Origin: Christiangramia portivictoriae DSM 23547
Lineage (GTDB): Bacteria > Bacteroidota > Bacteroidia > Flavobacteriales > Flavobacteriaceae
Length of the DNA: 64,000 bases
Direction: 5' to 3'
NCBI RefSeq assembly: GCF_000423045.1
Contig: NZ_AUHF01000001.1
Span: 310,001-374,000 of the forward strand
Shown: positions 29,567-38,515 of the stretch, piece by piece
Numbering within the stretch: position 1 is the stretch's first letter
Layout of the letters: the number at the start of each line of letters is the position of its first letter
Made by a program: the position numbers and the translations under genes
The notes under the pieces: model-generated
The model's input: only the letters and a program-made list of their open reading frames with translations
The model's database searches: none
What the model was told of the DNA's origin: nothing

Positions 29567-31843
29567 ATGAGAAATTTATTCTTAAGTACCCTTTCTCTTG
29601 TGCTGGGGACCATAGGGCTGCATGCCCAGGAATCAGGTCTCAAAAGTTCAGTAAAGAATGTCGAGGCTAAAGTAGACTCGGTGTTAAGCATCATGACGCT
29701 GGAGGAGAAAGTAGGCCAGATGATCCAGTATAATGGAAGCTGGGATCTTACAGGACCTGCTTCGGAAACTGGCAATAAACAGAAAGAAGACAGACTGAAG
29801 AAAGGCCTCGTTGGATCGATGCTGAATGTACTTTCAGTAGAAGCGACTGAAAAAGCGCAAAAAATGAACATGGAAAATTCCCGCATCAAAATTCCGATCA
29901 TTTTCGGATATGATGTGATCCATGGCTATAAGACTATTTTCCCGGTGCCGCTGGCTGAAACTGCGAGTTGGGACATGGAAGCGGCGGAGGAGTCGGCTAG
30001 AATTGCCGCTTTAGAATCTGTTGCTGAAGGTGTGAACTGGACGTTTTCGCCCATGATTGATGTATCACGCGATGCTCGCTGGGGAAGAATCATGGAAGGA
30101 TCTGGAGAAGACCCGTATTTAACTGCTCAGGTTGCTGTCGCAAAAGTAAATGGATACCAGGGAGATGATCTTGCAGATCCCAATACGATCGCCGCAACCG
30201 CCAAGCATTTTGCCGGATATGGTTTTGCTGAAGGTGGCAAGGATTATAACACCGTGAATATTGGTAAGAACGAACTACATAATGTCATTCTGCCACCGTT
30301 TAAAGCCGCGGCAGATGCTGGAGCGGCAACTTTCATGAATGCCTTTAATACCATCGACGGGATTCCTGCGACTGGTAGTGAAAGCCTTCAGCGCGAGTTG
30401 TTGAAAACGGAATGGGACTGGGATGGATTTATAGTGTCAGACTGGGGCTCTATTTCAGAAATGATACCGCATGGATTTGCCCGTGATAAAGTTCATGCTG
30501 CAGAAATTGCTGTAAAAGCAGGAAGCGATATGGATATGGAAGGTGGAGCTTACCAGGCTGGTCTCGAGCAATTGGTTGCTGAAGGAAAAGTGGATGAAGC
30601 GCTTATTGATGACGCCGTTCGCAGAATTCTGAGAGTGAAATTTATGATGGGTCTTTTCGAAGATCCTTATCGTTATATCAATGCTGAGGTTAAGAAGAAT
30701 GTGCCTTACGCAGAGCATCTGGAAACAGCACGTGATATTGCAAGAAAATCCATCGTTCTTTTAAAGAATGAGAACGATCTTTTACCAATCTCAGCTTCCG
30801 CAGGAAAGATCGCGGTGATAGGTCCGCTGGCTAACGACAAGGACACGCCAATTGGAAACTGGAGAGCCCAGGGGGAAGCGAACTCTGCCGTATCTGTAGT
30901 AGAAGGATTGAAAAATCAATTACCAGACTCTGATATTGTCTATTCTGAAGGAGTAAAATTAGGAATGGGAGAGCGCAGCTTTTTAATGCCGCTTAAGATC
31001 AATAAAACCGATACTACAGGAATGGGTGAGGCAGTTAATAATGCCAAAGACGCTGAAGTGGTAGTTATGGTTCTTGGTGAAGATGCATTTCAATCTGGAG
31101 AAGGTAGAAGTCAGGCTCATATTGGACTTGCCGGACTTCAGTTAGAGCTCCTGAAAAAGGTATACGCCGTAAATAAGAATATCGTGCTGGTACTTATAAA
31201 TGGACGACCTATGGAAATAAGCTGGGCTGCTGAAAATATTCCTGCTATTGTTGAAGCCTGGCAGCTTGGTTCTGAAAGTGGAAATGCAATTGCAGATGTA
31301 CTTCTTGGAAAGTATAATCCTTCCGGGAAATTACCGGTTTCTTTTCCTAGAGCTGTAGGACAGGAACCATTGTATTACAACCATAAAAACACTGGAAGAC
31401 CATTTAGTGAGCAGCATGTAACGTATTCACATTATACAGATATCGAAAACGGACCTTTATTTCCATTCGGTTTTGGTCTTAGTTACACAGCTTTCGAATA
31501 CGCTAAACCAACTTTGAGTTCAGCTACATTAACTTCAGGTGAAACGGCAACTTTAAGTGTTGCCGTCACTAATTCTGGTGATACCAAAGGAAAAGAAGTA
31601 GTGCAATTATATGTTCGGGATATGGTGGCGAGCACGAGCAGGCCTGTAAAGGAATTGAAAGGTTTTGAGTTGATCGAACTCGAAGCGGGTGAATCTAAAA
31701 CTGTGGAATTCGAAATTTCAGAAGAGATGCTTCAGTTTTATACCGCTCAGGAAAAATGGGAAGCTGAAGAAGGAGAATTCCGTTTGATGGTAGGAACCAA
31801 TTCAGAAGACCTGCAAACCCTAACGCTTAATTTTCAGAAATAA
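29567..31843 (+). CDS. GH3 beta-glucosidase (BglX-type)
   Basis: This is a 758-residue secreted glycoside hydrolase of family 3 with a signal peptide (LSTLSLVLGTIGLHAQ). The N-terminal TIM barrel has KHFAGYGFAEGGKDYN and the nucleophile Asp292 in FIVSDWGS. The second domain contains LGEDAFQSGEGRSQ, where the acid/base residue is expected, and a fibronectin III-like domain closes the protein (VVQLYVRDMVASTSRPVKELKGF). It would release glucose from beta-1,3-gluco-oligosaccharides in the periplasm. It has no lipobox, unlike its surface neighbours. Its stop codon overlaps the next start (TAATG). Confidence 0.95.
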   Translation: MRNLFLSTLSLVLGTIGLHAQESGLKSSVKNVEAKVDSVLSIMTLEEKVGQMIQYNGSWDLTGPASETGNKQKEDRLKKGLVGSMLNVLSVEATEKAQKMNMENSRIKIPIIFGYDVIHGYKTIFPVPLAETASWDMEAAEESARIAALESVAEGVNWTFSPMIDVSRDARWGRIMEGSGEDPYLTAQVAVAKVNGYQGDDLADPNTIAATAKHFAGYGFAEGGKDYNTVNIGKNELHNVILPPFKAAADAGAATFMNAFNTIDGIPATGSESLQRELLKTEWDWDGFIVSDWGSISEMIPHGFARDKVHAAEIAVKAGSDMDMEGGAYQAGLEQLVAEGKVDEALIDDAVRRILRVKFMMGLFEDPYRYINAEVKKNVPYAEHLETARDIARKSIVLLKNENDLLPISASAGKIAVIGPLANDKDTPIGNWRAQGEANSAVSVVEGLKNQLPDSDIVYSEGVKLGMGERSFLMPLKINKTDTTGMGEAVNNAKDAEVVVMVLGEDAFQSGEGRSQAHIGLAGLQLELLKKVYAVNKNIVLVLINGRPMEISWAAENIPAIVEAWQLGSESGNAIADVLLGKYNPSGKLPVSFPRAVGQEPLYYNHKNTGRPFSEQHVTYSHYTDIENGPLFPFGFGLSYTAFEYAKPTLSSATLTSGETATLSVAVTNSGDTKGKEVVQLYVRDMVASTSRPVKELKGFELIELEAGESKTVEFEISEEMLQFYTAQEKWEAEEGEFRLMVGTNSEDLQTLTLNFQK

Positions 31844-32619
31844 TGAAGAGACCCTACTCCTTTTTAATCCTGTGCCTGGTCATGGTTTCTACGGCCTGTG
31901 CACAGGATAAGATAATTTTCGAAGAAGACTTCAACTCAGATACTCTCAATATGGAGGTCTGGAATTATGAAGAGGGTGACGGCTGTCCAAATCTTTGTGG
32001 TTGGGGGAATAACGAAAAGCAGATATACAATCGCGATTATGTTGCCCTGGAAGATGGAAAACTGGTGATTACTGCGGAAAAGAAAGCTGATACCTACTAC
32101 TCCGGAAAGATCAATTCCAAAGACAAGGTGGAATTTACTTACGGTGTCATTGAAGTAAAAGCAAAACTTGCTACAGGCAAAGGTCTCTGGCCAGCTATCT
32201 GGATGTTGGGTGCAGACATTAGCGAGGTTGGATGGCCTGCCAGTGGCGAGATCGATATCCTGGAATATATTGGCAGAGAGCCGGGAATCGTTTTTACCTC
32301 CCTGCATACTCCGGCAAGTCACGGGAACACGATCAATACTAAAAAAACCAAAATTGCAGATATTGAAGAAGGCTATCACACTTACAAAGCAGTGTGGACT
32401 CCGGAATACATTGAATTTTTCGTAGACGGGAAGCAATTATATCGCTTTACTCCGGAAAACTATAACGAGGAAGAGTATCCTTTTAAAAAGGATTTCTATT
32501 TCCTAATTAATATGGCTGTTGGAGGAAACCTCGGTGGTGCTGAAATAGATGAGTCGGCATTGCCAGACAAATTCTATGTAGACCATATCAAGGTCACCGA
32601 ACTACCTGAAGATTATTAA
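31843..32619 (+). CDS. GH16 beta-glucanase, lipoprotein, probably periplasm-facing
   Basis: This 258-residue GH16 enzyme is essentially a catalytic domain alone after a lipobox (VSTAC). The residues after the cysteine are AQDKI, without the acidic SDDE-like signature carried by the surface proteins of this operon, so periplasmic retention is likely (inference). The active site is GEIDILE, with Glu136, Asp138 and Glu141. The N-terminal region has extra cysteines (GDGCPNLCGWG). GKGLWPAIWMLG and NMAVGGNLGG are family landmarks. It is the last gene of the locus, translationally coupled to GH3 and followed by a strong terminator. Confidence 0.94.
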   Translation: MKRPYSFLILCLVMVSTACAQDKIIFEEDFNSDTLNMEVWNYEEGDGCPNLCGWGNNEKQIYNRDYVALEDGKLVITAEKKADTYYSGKINSKDKVEFTYGVIEVKAKLATGKGLWPAIWMLGADISEVGWPASGEIDILEYIGREPGIVFTSLHTPASHGNTINTKKTKIADIEEGYHTYKAVWTPEYIEFFVDGKQLYRFTPENYNEEEYPFKKDFYFLINMAVGGNLGGAEIDESALPDKFYVDHIKVTELPEDY

Positions 32620-32622
32620 ATT

Positions 32623-32648
32623 AAAAGCCCCGAATTCGGGGCTTTTTT
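32623..32648. terminator. bidirectional terminator ending the glycan operon
   Basis: AAAAGCCCCGAATTCGGGGCTTTTTT is a nearly perfect palindrome with A and T runs on the two sides. It lies between the convergent GH16 and tadA genes and touches the tadA stop. Confidence 0.9.
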
Positions 32649-33096
32649 AATTCAGATTTCTTTTTTCTATAAAAAAGCGCTTCAGCAAAGTGGAAGCCTC
32701 TTCTTCCAGAATTCCCGTCGTTACTTTGGTTTTCGGATGAAGCTGGACTCCATTTTTTCTATAACCTCTGGTACTGTCTTCAGCAGCAAAAACGATCTTG
32801 GAGATCTGGCTCCAATAGAGAGCACCGGCACACATCTGGCAGGGTTCCAGGGTAATATACATGGTACAATCCTTAAGATATTTACCACCCAGAAAACTTG
32901 CTGCTGCAGTAATAGCCTGCATTTCAGCGTGAGCAGTGACATCATTCAGCGTTTCTGTAAGATTATGTCCCTTGGCAATAATCCTGTCGTTAATGACCAC
33001 GACCACTCCCACGGGAATTTCCCCTTTTTCATAAGCAGCTTCAGCTTCTTCCAGCGCTTTCCGCATAAAGTATGTGTCATCGTATGGATTGATCAT
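32647..33096 (-). CDS. tadA: tRNA adenosine(34) deaminase / nucleoside deaminase
   Basis: This is a 149-residue zinc-dependent deaminase. TAHAEMQAI holds the zinc His and the proton-shuttle Glu, and LEPCQMCAGAL holds the two zinc cysteines. The final FFIEKRNLN is typical of TadA in this phylum. TadA converts adenosine 34 of tRNA-Arg(ACG) to inosine. I start at ATG 33096 because the protein then begins MINPYDDTYFMRKALEEA as TadA does; an upstream TTG at 33114 would add six residues. It is divergent from dxs. Confidence 0.9.
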   Translation of the reverse strand: MINPYDDTYFMRKALEEAEAAYEKGEIPVGVVVVINDRIIAKGHNLTETLNDVTAHAEMQAITAAASFLGGKYLKDCTMYITLEPCQMCAGALYWSQISKIVFAAEDSTRGYRKNGVQLHPKTKVTTGILEEEASTLLKRFFIEKRNLN

Positions 33097-33186
33097 TTCC
33101 GGGTTTTTGTGCAAGATATCAATTTTGAAAATTCCGTTTTCGTTTCAGGTTTATAATTCAGTTTGCATGACGTAACTTTGTTGGAA

Positions 33187-34959
33187 ATGACCAGAAAACT
33201 ACTAGATACCATTAACCTTCCGCAGGATCTGCGAAAGCTTCCGGAAACACAACTTGAAGAGCTGGCCAGGGAACTGCGGCACTTCATTATCGAGATCGTC
33301 GCCACCAAGGAAGGTCACCTGGGCGCAAGCCTTGGTGTCGTGGAGCTCAGTATCTCGTTGCATTATATATTTAATACTCCTGAAGATCTACTGGTATGGG
33401 ATGTTGGTCACCAGGCTTATGGTCATAAAATATTAACGGGCAGAAAAAATACGTTTCATACCAACAGACAGCTAAACGGAATTAGCGGATTCCCGAAAAG
33501 AGCTGAAAGTGAATATGACACCTTTGGGGTAGGACATTCTTCCACATCCATCTCAGCAGCGCTCGGAATGGCGATCGCTTCTCAGCTTAAAGGCGAACAT
33601 CAAAAACAACATATTGCGGTGATAGGAGATGCTTCCATCGCCAGCGGAATGTCTTTCGAAGGTCTAAATCATGCCGGGGTAACTAAAGCGAACCTACTGG
33701 TTATTTTGAATGATAATGCTATTGGTATCGATCCCAGTGTTGGCGCTTTGAAAGAATATCTTACCAAAGCAAGGGTGGGCCATAAACCTGCCAGCGATAA
33801 CATCATTGAGGCGCTTAATTTCCAGTATTTTGGTCCTGTAGACGGTCATGATCTTCCTGGACTGCTGAAGGTTCTGCGGGAGATGAAGGAAATTAGCGGA
33901 CCTAAATTTCTGCATGTCATAACCAAAAAAGGGAAGGGTTTAAAGAAAGCTGAAGAAGACCAGGTAAAATATCATGCTCCCGGGAAGTTTGAACCTGCAA
34001 CTGGCGAATTGCTCAAGTATGAAACCGAAGGTTTACCCATAAAGTTTCAGGATGTTTTTGGTCTAACGCTGGTGGAGCTGGCCAAAAAGAACAAAAAGAT
34101 TATTGGGATTACCCCAGCGATGCCAACAGGTAGTTCGCTTAAATATATGATGGAGGCCTTTCCAGACAGAGCTTTTGATGTGGGTATTGCAGAGCAGCAC
34201 GCCGTGACCTTATCTGCCGGAATGGCCACCCAGGGATTTACTGTTTTTTGTGCTATTTATTCTACCTTCCTTCAGCGTGCATACGATCAGTTAATACATG
34301 ATGTTGCCTTGCAAAAACTGCCGGTAATATTCTGCCTGGATCGCGCTGGCCTGGTAGGCGAAGATGGAGCTACGCATCACGGTGTTTTTGATATCGCTTA
34401 TTGCCGACTCATTCCAGATCTTATGATCGCTGCTCCAAGAAATGAAACAGAGCTCAGAAACCTTCTCTACACGGCTCAGCTTGGTTTAGATAAACCATTG
34501 ATGATTCGTTATCCTCGCGGAAGAGGTTTTCAGATGGAATGGAAAACTCCATTTCAAAAGACTGCTCCTGGTAAAGCGGAATGCCTTCTGCATGGGGAAG
34601 ATATCGCCATTCTGACGATTGGAAATATGGCTGCAAACGCTTCCGAAGCAATTAAAAGTTATAAAGGCTTAGCGAGCATTGCGCATTATGATATGAAATT
34701 TGTCAAACCGCTGGATCAAAATATGCTGAAGGAAATTTTTCAAAAATTTCAAACGATACTTACAATCGAAGATGGTGTTATTGCCGGAGGTTTTGGAAGT
34801 GCGGTTCTGGAGTATGCCATGCAACTTGATTATAAAGGTAAAATTGAGATCTTGGGGGTGCCTGATGAATTTATAGAACATGGAAATATGGATCAATTAC
34901 AAGAAATCGCGGGAATAAACGTTGAAGGAATACGGCAAAAGCTGGAAACTTTGAACTGA
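33187..34959 (+). CDS. dxs: 1-deoxy-D-xylulose-5-phosphate synthase
   Basis: This 590-residue thiamine-diphosphate enzyme makes DXP from pyruvate and glyceraldehyde-3-phosphate, the first step of the MEP isoprenoid pathway. Landmarks include LGASLGVVELSISLHYIF, DVGHQAYGHKILTGR, the ThDP/Mg motif GDASIASGMSFEGLNHAG...ILNDN, the transketolase Pyr domain (DVGIAEQHAVTLSAGMA) and the C-terminal TIEDGVIAGGFGSAVLEY. I use ATG 33187; an upstream TTG at 33163 would place the N-terminus across a perfect TAACTTTG (33173-33180), which may be the promoter. It is slightly shorter than typical DXS, as is common in the phylum. Confidence 0.96.
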   Translation: MTRKLLDTINLPQDLRKLPETQLEELARELRHFIIEIVATKEGHLGASLGVVELSISLHYIFNTPEDLLVWDVGHQAYGHKILTGRKNTFHTNRQLNGISGFPKRAESEYDTFGVGHSSTSISAALGMAIASQLKGEHQKQHIAVIGDASIASGMSFEGLNHAGVTKANLLVILNDNAIGIDPSVGALKEYLTKARVGHKPASDNIIEALNFQYFGPVDGHDLPGLLKVLREMKEISGPKFLHVITKKGKGLKKAEEDQVKYHAPGKFEPATGELLKYETEGLPIKFQDVFGLTLVELAKKNKKIIGITPAMPTGSSLKYMMEAFPDRAFDVGIAEQHAVTLSAGMATQGFTVFCAIYSTFLQRAYDQLIHDVALQKLPVIFCLDRAGLVGEDGATHHGVFDIAYCRLIPDLMIAAPRNETELRNLLYTAQLGLDKPLMIRYPRGRGFQMEWKTPFQKTAPGKAECLLHGEDIAILTIGNMAANASEAIKSYKGLASIAHYDMKFVKPLDQNMLKEIFQKFQTILTIEDGVIAGGFGSAVLEYAMQLDYKGKIEILGVPDEFIEHGNMDQLQEIAGINVEGIRQKLETLN

Positions 34960-34964
34960 TTTTA

Positions 34965-34972
34965 TATTTTTG
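34965..34972 (+). promoter_or_regulatory. -7 element TATTTTTG upstream of DUF3078 gene
   Basis: This is an exact match to the Bacteroidota -7 consensus TAnnTTTG. It leaves about 21 bases to the ATG at 34994, which supports that start over the TTG at 34970. No good TTG was found at the expected -33 distance. Confidence 0.45.
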
Positions 34973-34993
34973 CGATTCTGTAACTCTTCTCTG

Positions 34994-35986
34994 ATGAAAT
35001 TTTATTTACTAAGCCTCCTCTTCATATTTACTTCATACTACAGTTCTGCCGCTCATATTAAGCATGTTAGAGCGAACGATACTACTGCAACGGCGGCGAA
35101 GGATACTACAGCATCAGATTCTATGTTGATCTACTGGACCGAGAAAAATACCTTCGGAATGAACCTGAGTGAAGTGGCTTTTGTAAACTGGAATGCCGGG
35201 GGGAATAATTCTATTTCGGCTCTGTTGTATGCTGGTTTTGAAAGGGATTTTGAAAAAGATTATACGATCTGGAAGAATTCGGCCAGGCTTAGATATGGGA
35301 TCAATGCCCAGGAGGGAAGGGAAATTAGAAAGACGGAGGATGAATTGAGACTAAGTTCTTCATTTGGTTTTAGAACAGATAGCACATCGAACTGGTATTA
35401 TTCGGGAAAATTTAGTTTTAACACGCAGTTTACTAACGGTTACAAGTACCCAGATACTGAAGTTCCCATTTCCAAATTCATGGCTCCGGGATATACTTTT
35501 CTGGGTGCCGGGACCGAATTTTCACACCCGGTAGAAGATCTTACCCTGTATCTTTCGCCAATCACATTCAAATCAACTTTTGTATTTGACCAACGACTCG
35601 CTAATGAAGGAATGTTTGGAGTGGATCCTGCAGTTACAGATGAGCTTGGAAATATTATCAAGGAAGGTGAAAATTTAAGGACAGAATTCGGTTTTCTTTT
35701 TACCAGTGAGTATAACAAAGAAGTCTTTGAGAACATCGATCTAAGTAACCAGCTAAGTCTCTATTCAGATTATCTCAATAATTTCGGAAATGTAGATGTG
35801 GACTGGCAACTGGCATTGAATATGAAAGTTAACGAATTCGTGAAAGCCAATGTTGGAACACATATTCGTTATGATGATGATGTGAAGTTTAAAGAAGATA
35901 CCAATGGCGATGGTAAACTGGAAACTTCTGGTGCCAGGATCCAGCTAAAGCAAATGCTGGGGGTTGGTGTTGTTTATGAGTTTTAA
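34994..35986 (+). CDS. DUF3078 family outer-membrane-type protein
   Basis: This is a 330-residue exported protein with a signal peptide (KFYLLSLLFIFTSYYSSAA), a short Thr/Ala/Asp-rich linker, and then the DUF3078 domain from about residue 45. It contains WTEKNTFGMNLSEVAFVNWNAGGNNS and many alternating strands (WKNSARLRYGINAQEG, FVKANVGTHIRYDDDV), and ends in VGVVYEF with a terminal aromatic as in outer-membrane barrels. Function is unknown. The gene starts 34 bp after dxs and converges on the broken histidine kinase, sharing the last few bases. Confidence 0.87.
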   Translation: MKFYLLSLLFIFTSYYSSAAHIKHVRANDTTATAAKDTTASDSMLIYWTEKNTFGMNLSEVAFVNWNAGGNNSISALLYAGFERDFEKDYTIWKNSARLRYGINAQEGREIRKTEDELRLSSSFGFRTDSTSNWYYSGKFSFNTQFTNGYKYPDTEVPISKFMAPGYTFLGAGTEFSHPVEDLTLYLSPITFKSTFVFDQRLANEGMFGVDPAVTDELGNIIKEGENLRTEFGFLFTSEYNKEVFENIDLSNQLSLYSDYLNNFGNVDVDWQLALNMKVNEFVKANVGTHIRYDDDVKFKEDTNGDGKLETSGARIQLKQMLGVGVVYEF

Positions 35987-36962
35987 ATCAGGTTGAGTTT
36001 GGTTCTAGTCTTGCCAACACTATTCGCCTTACTGGAAATTTTAATTATAAACTCAGTTCCTTCTTCTTCTGAACTTTTAAGATCTATCCTTCCCTGATGA
36101 GCTTCTGCAACCATTTTTACCAAGGTTAAACCTATTCCCCAGTTCTTCAGCTTTCGATTTCTCTGCTGTTTCCCATCATTTGGCGAACCGCTACCGAATC
36201 ATATACGCCGGTAAGATCTTTATCCTCGCAAATGAATACGATCTCTTCAGAATAAATATCACGAACTTCCTGGTAGATTGTTTCCAGATCTTCGTAAAGA
36301 TTGACTTCAGAAAAGGTAAGCATCATGCCTTCCCCGGCTTTTACAGTAATACTGTCCAGAAGACCTTCAAGCATCTGGATCGCTTTGTTCACGCTGTTCA
36401 TGGTGATTTTATGAACTCGTTTTGCGCGATTTTCATCTGTATGATCTTTGTTCAGCATTTCAATTCCCAACCTCGCTGCAGATAGAGGGTTTCTAATATC
36501 ATGTGCTAAAGTTGCGATGAGCTTGTTTTGCATCTCCTGTATGGACTTCGTAAAAGCCTGCAGGCTTTTTAACATTGACTTGTCGATACAGCATTTTATG
36601 ATATGCTGCGCATGCTGATCCTAAATATCGTTAATATTGAGCACCCGTAGAACGACATTATGGAAGATCATATATTCGCGAAGAATCTCGTTTGCTGTGA
36701 AGTTACCGGAACTCGCACGATGTCTCCCATGTTCAATGCTATTGGATTCTATGATTGAAATTTTTGGGTCTTCCAGGTTTCAGTCGATTTGATCATGCCG
36801 CTCCATGATATCGATAATATCATCCAGGATGTTGGGAATATGGTCTCTCAAAGCTATTCTATTGGCAGATGTAGAAGCTTTTACAAGTTCAAAAACCTGT
36901 CTTTCCCATTCTTCAATAATGAGCTGAGAATTCTTTTGTAAGATTCTGGTAATGTCCTTCAT
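35983..36962 (-). pseudogene. broken histidine kinase
   Basis: Three pieces of one sensor kinase can be read on the minus strand. The N-terminal helical sensor (MKDITRILQKNSQLIIEEWE) ends at a TGA at 36782-36780. The same frame continues (NLEDPKISIIES) to a TAG at 36623-36621, then continues into the HisKA domain with the phospho-His motif LATLAHDIRNPLSAA-like (IATLAHDIRNPLSAARLG). After RQMMGN the frame is lost: the middle of the ATPase domain, including the N-box asparagine region and first G-box, is deleted, and the tail WGIGLTLVKMVAEAHQG resumes in another frame. Two nonsense codons plus a frame-shifting deletion make it non-functional. No partner response regulator lies next to it. Confidence 0.85.
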
Positions 36963-37077
36963 TATTCCAAACTTATAAGTTCCTGGTCCTTAAACCTTCA
37001 AGGGCGAGTACTTGATGATGTGAAATTAATTTAGAGCTGGATAATGAAACGCTACAAATCGTTAAATATTTAACGTT

Positions 37078-38424
37078 TTAAGCATCCAGTCCCTGAAATC
37101 GTTTAAAGGACGCTACGGTAAGACCATCGGTAAGTGAAGCGATATAAGAGCAGATAGCGATCAACTTATCATAAACCGCATCTTCTTCATTCAAATAACT
37201 TAACTGCGGAACAGATTTTTTAACCAGCCTCGTAAAGTTGGAATCTTCATTTTCAGCATCAGCGAGGAAAGCCTGCGTATAAATATCCAGCAAATAAGAA
37301 AGCATTTTAAAGCCGGCAATTTCCTTTCCTATCACTTCTTCGCTTTGATAGATCTTTTCAACACTAATCTTGATGATATCCCGAATTTGAGCTTCATACT
37401 TGCTTTTATCGAATAAGGCTTCATGGAACTCACCTTTAAGAATAGCCTCTTCATTCTCAAGAAAGATCTCTGCTGCCTCGGTAATAAGGGTGTTTATGGC
37501 TAAGGCTCGAAGATATGCAAGCCGGTCTGAAGTGGTTTGAAGCTCATGATATTTCGAAGTATTGATACTGTCCTTCACGAGTTTGATGAAGTATTCCAGC
37601 GCGTAATCTTCATCGATAAGTCCAAGATTAATACCGTCTTCAAAATCTATGATCGTATAACAAATATCATCTGCTGCTTCAACCAGGAAGGCCAGAGGAT
37701 GCCGCGCATATCCAATGTGTTTGCCTTCACGCGTGATTTTTAATCCCAGTTCTTCAGCGATATCCTCAAAAGTTTCTTTTTCACTCTGGAAAAACCCAAA
37801 CTTCTTGTCTTCGATCCTGGAGCTTGGTTTATGCGGAAGGGATTCTTTGGGATATTTGGTAAAAGCACCTAAGGTCGCGTAGGATAGTCGCAGGCCACCA
37901 ATAATTCCTGGTCTGTTTTCAGTAAGAATCCTGAAGCCATTGGCATTTCCTTCAAATTTCACCAGATCCTGGTATTCAGCTTCAGTAAGGGAAGCTTTGA
38001 ATCTTTTACCGTTTCCATGGCTGAAGTATTCTCCAATCGCTTTCTCTCCGGAATGTCCAAATGGTGGGTTTCCAATGTCATGGGCAAGTGCCGCTGCTGC
38101 TACTATGGCCCCAAAATCATTCATCTGGTAACCTGAAGAATCCTTTAAATGCGGATGCTTTTGTAATAATTTCTGACCTGTTAATCTTCCCAGCGATCTT
38201 CCAACTACAGAAACCTCGAGGCTGTGAGTAAGCCTGGTGTGCACAAAATCTGTTTTGGAAAGTGGGATCACCTGCGTCTTGTCCTGCAGACTTCTGAAGG
38301 CTGAAGAGAAAATGATTCGATCATAATCTACCTCAAAACCCAAACGTGTTTCATTTTGCTCAATACGCAGTCTTTTATTTTTGTCTCCGAAACGTTTAAG
38401 TGATAAGAGTTGATCCCAGGTCAT
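37078..38424 (-). CDS. dgt: deoxyguanosinetriphosphate triphosphohydrolase-like (dNTPase)
   Basis: This is a 448-residue HD-domain dNTP triphosphohydrolase. The opening LSLKRFGDKNKRL and FSSAFRSLQDKTQVIPL are family landmarks. The HD metal site is RLTHSLEVS followed by AALAHDIGNPPFGHSGE, and further acidic residues lie in LVEAADDICYTIIDFED. It cleaves dNTPs to the deoxynucleoside and triphosphate. I chose ATG 38424 (MTWDQLLSLKRFG); the frame can be extended to 38490, but that adds unmatched residues. It lies 91 bp after nrdA on the same strand, so dNTP breakdown is encoded next to dNTP synthesis. Confidence 0.93.
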   Translation of the reverse strand: MTWDQLLSLKRFGDKNKRLRIEQNETRLGFEVDYDRIIFSSAFRSLQDKTQVIPLSKTDFVHTRLTHSLEVSVVGRSLGRLTGQKLLQKHPHLKDSSGYQMNDFGAIVAAAALAHDIGNPPFGHSGEKAIGEYFSHGNGKRFKASLTEAEYQDLVKFEGNANGFRILTENRPGIIGGLRLSYATLGAFTKYPKESLPHKPSSRIEDKKFGFFQSEKETFEDIAEELGLKITREGKHIGYARHPLAFLVEAADDICYTIIDFEDGINLGLIDEDYALEYFIKLVKDSINTSKYHELQTTSDRLAYLRALAINTLITEAAEIFLENEEAILKGEFHEALFDKSKYEAQIRDIIKISVEKIYQSEEVIGKEIAGFKMLSYLLDIYTQAFLADAENEDSNFTRLVKKSVPQLSYLNEEDAVYDKLIAICSYIASLTDGLTVASFKRFQGLDA

Positions 38425-38515
38425 GATTTTCCAGTTGTTGAGGTCCAAAAATATAAAAAAGGGAAGCAATAACTGCCTCCCTTCCCACATTCAAATTTGA
38501 ATTAGCCAAAAATCT

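Noticed and set aside
31936-32436. 166-codon open frame antisense to the second GH16 gene
   Set aside because: It overlaps the GH16 active-site region, which is clearly coding on the plus strand. There is no start context or family match.
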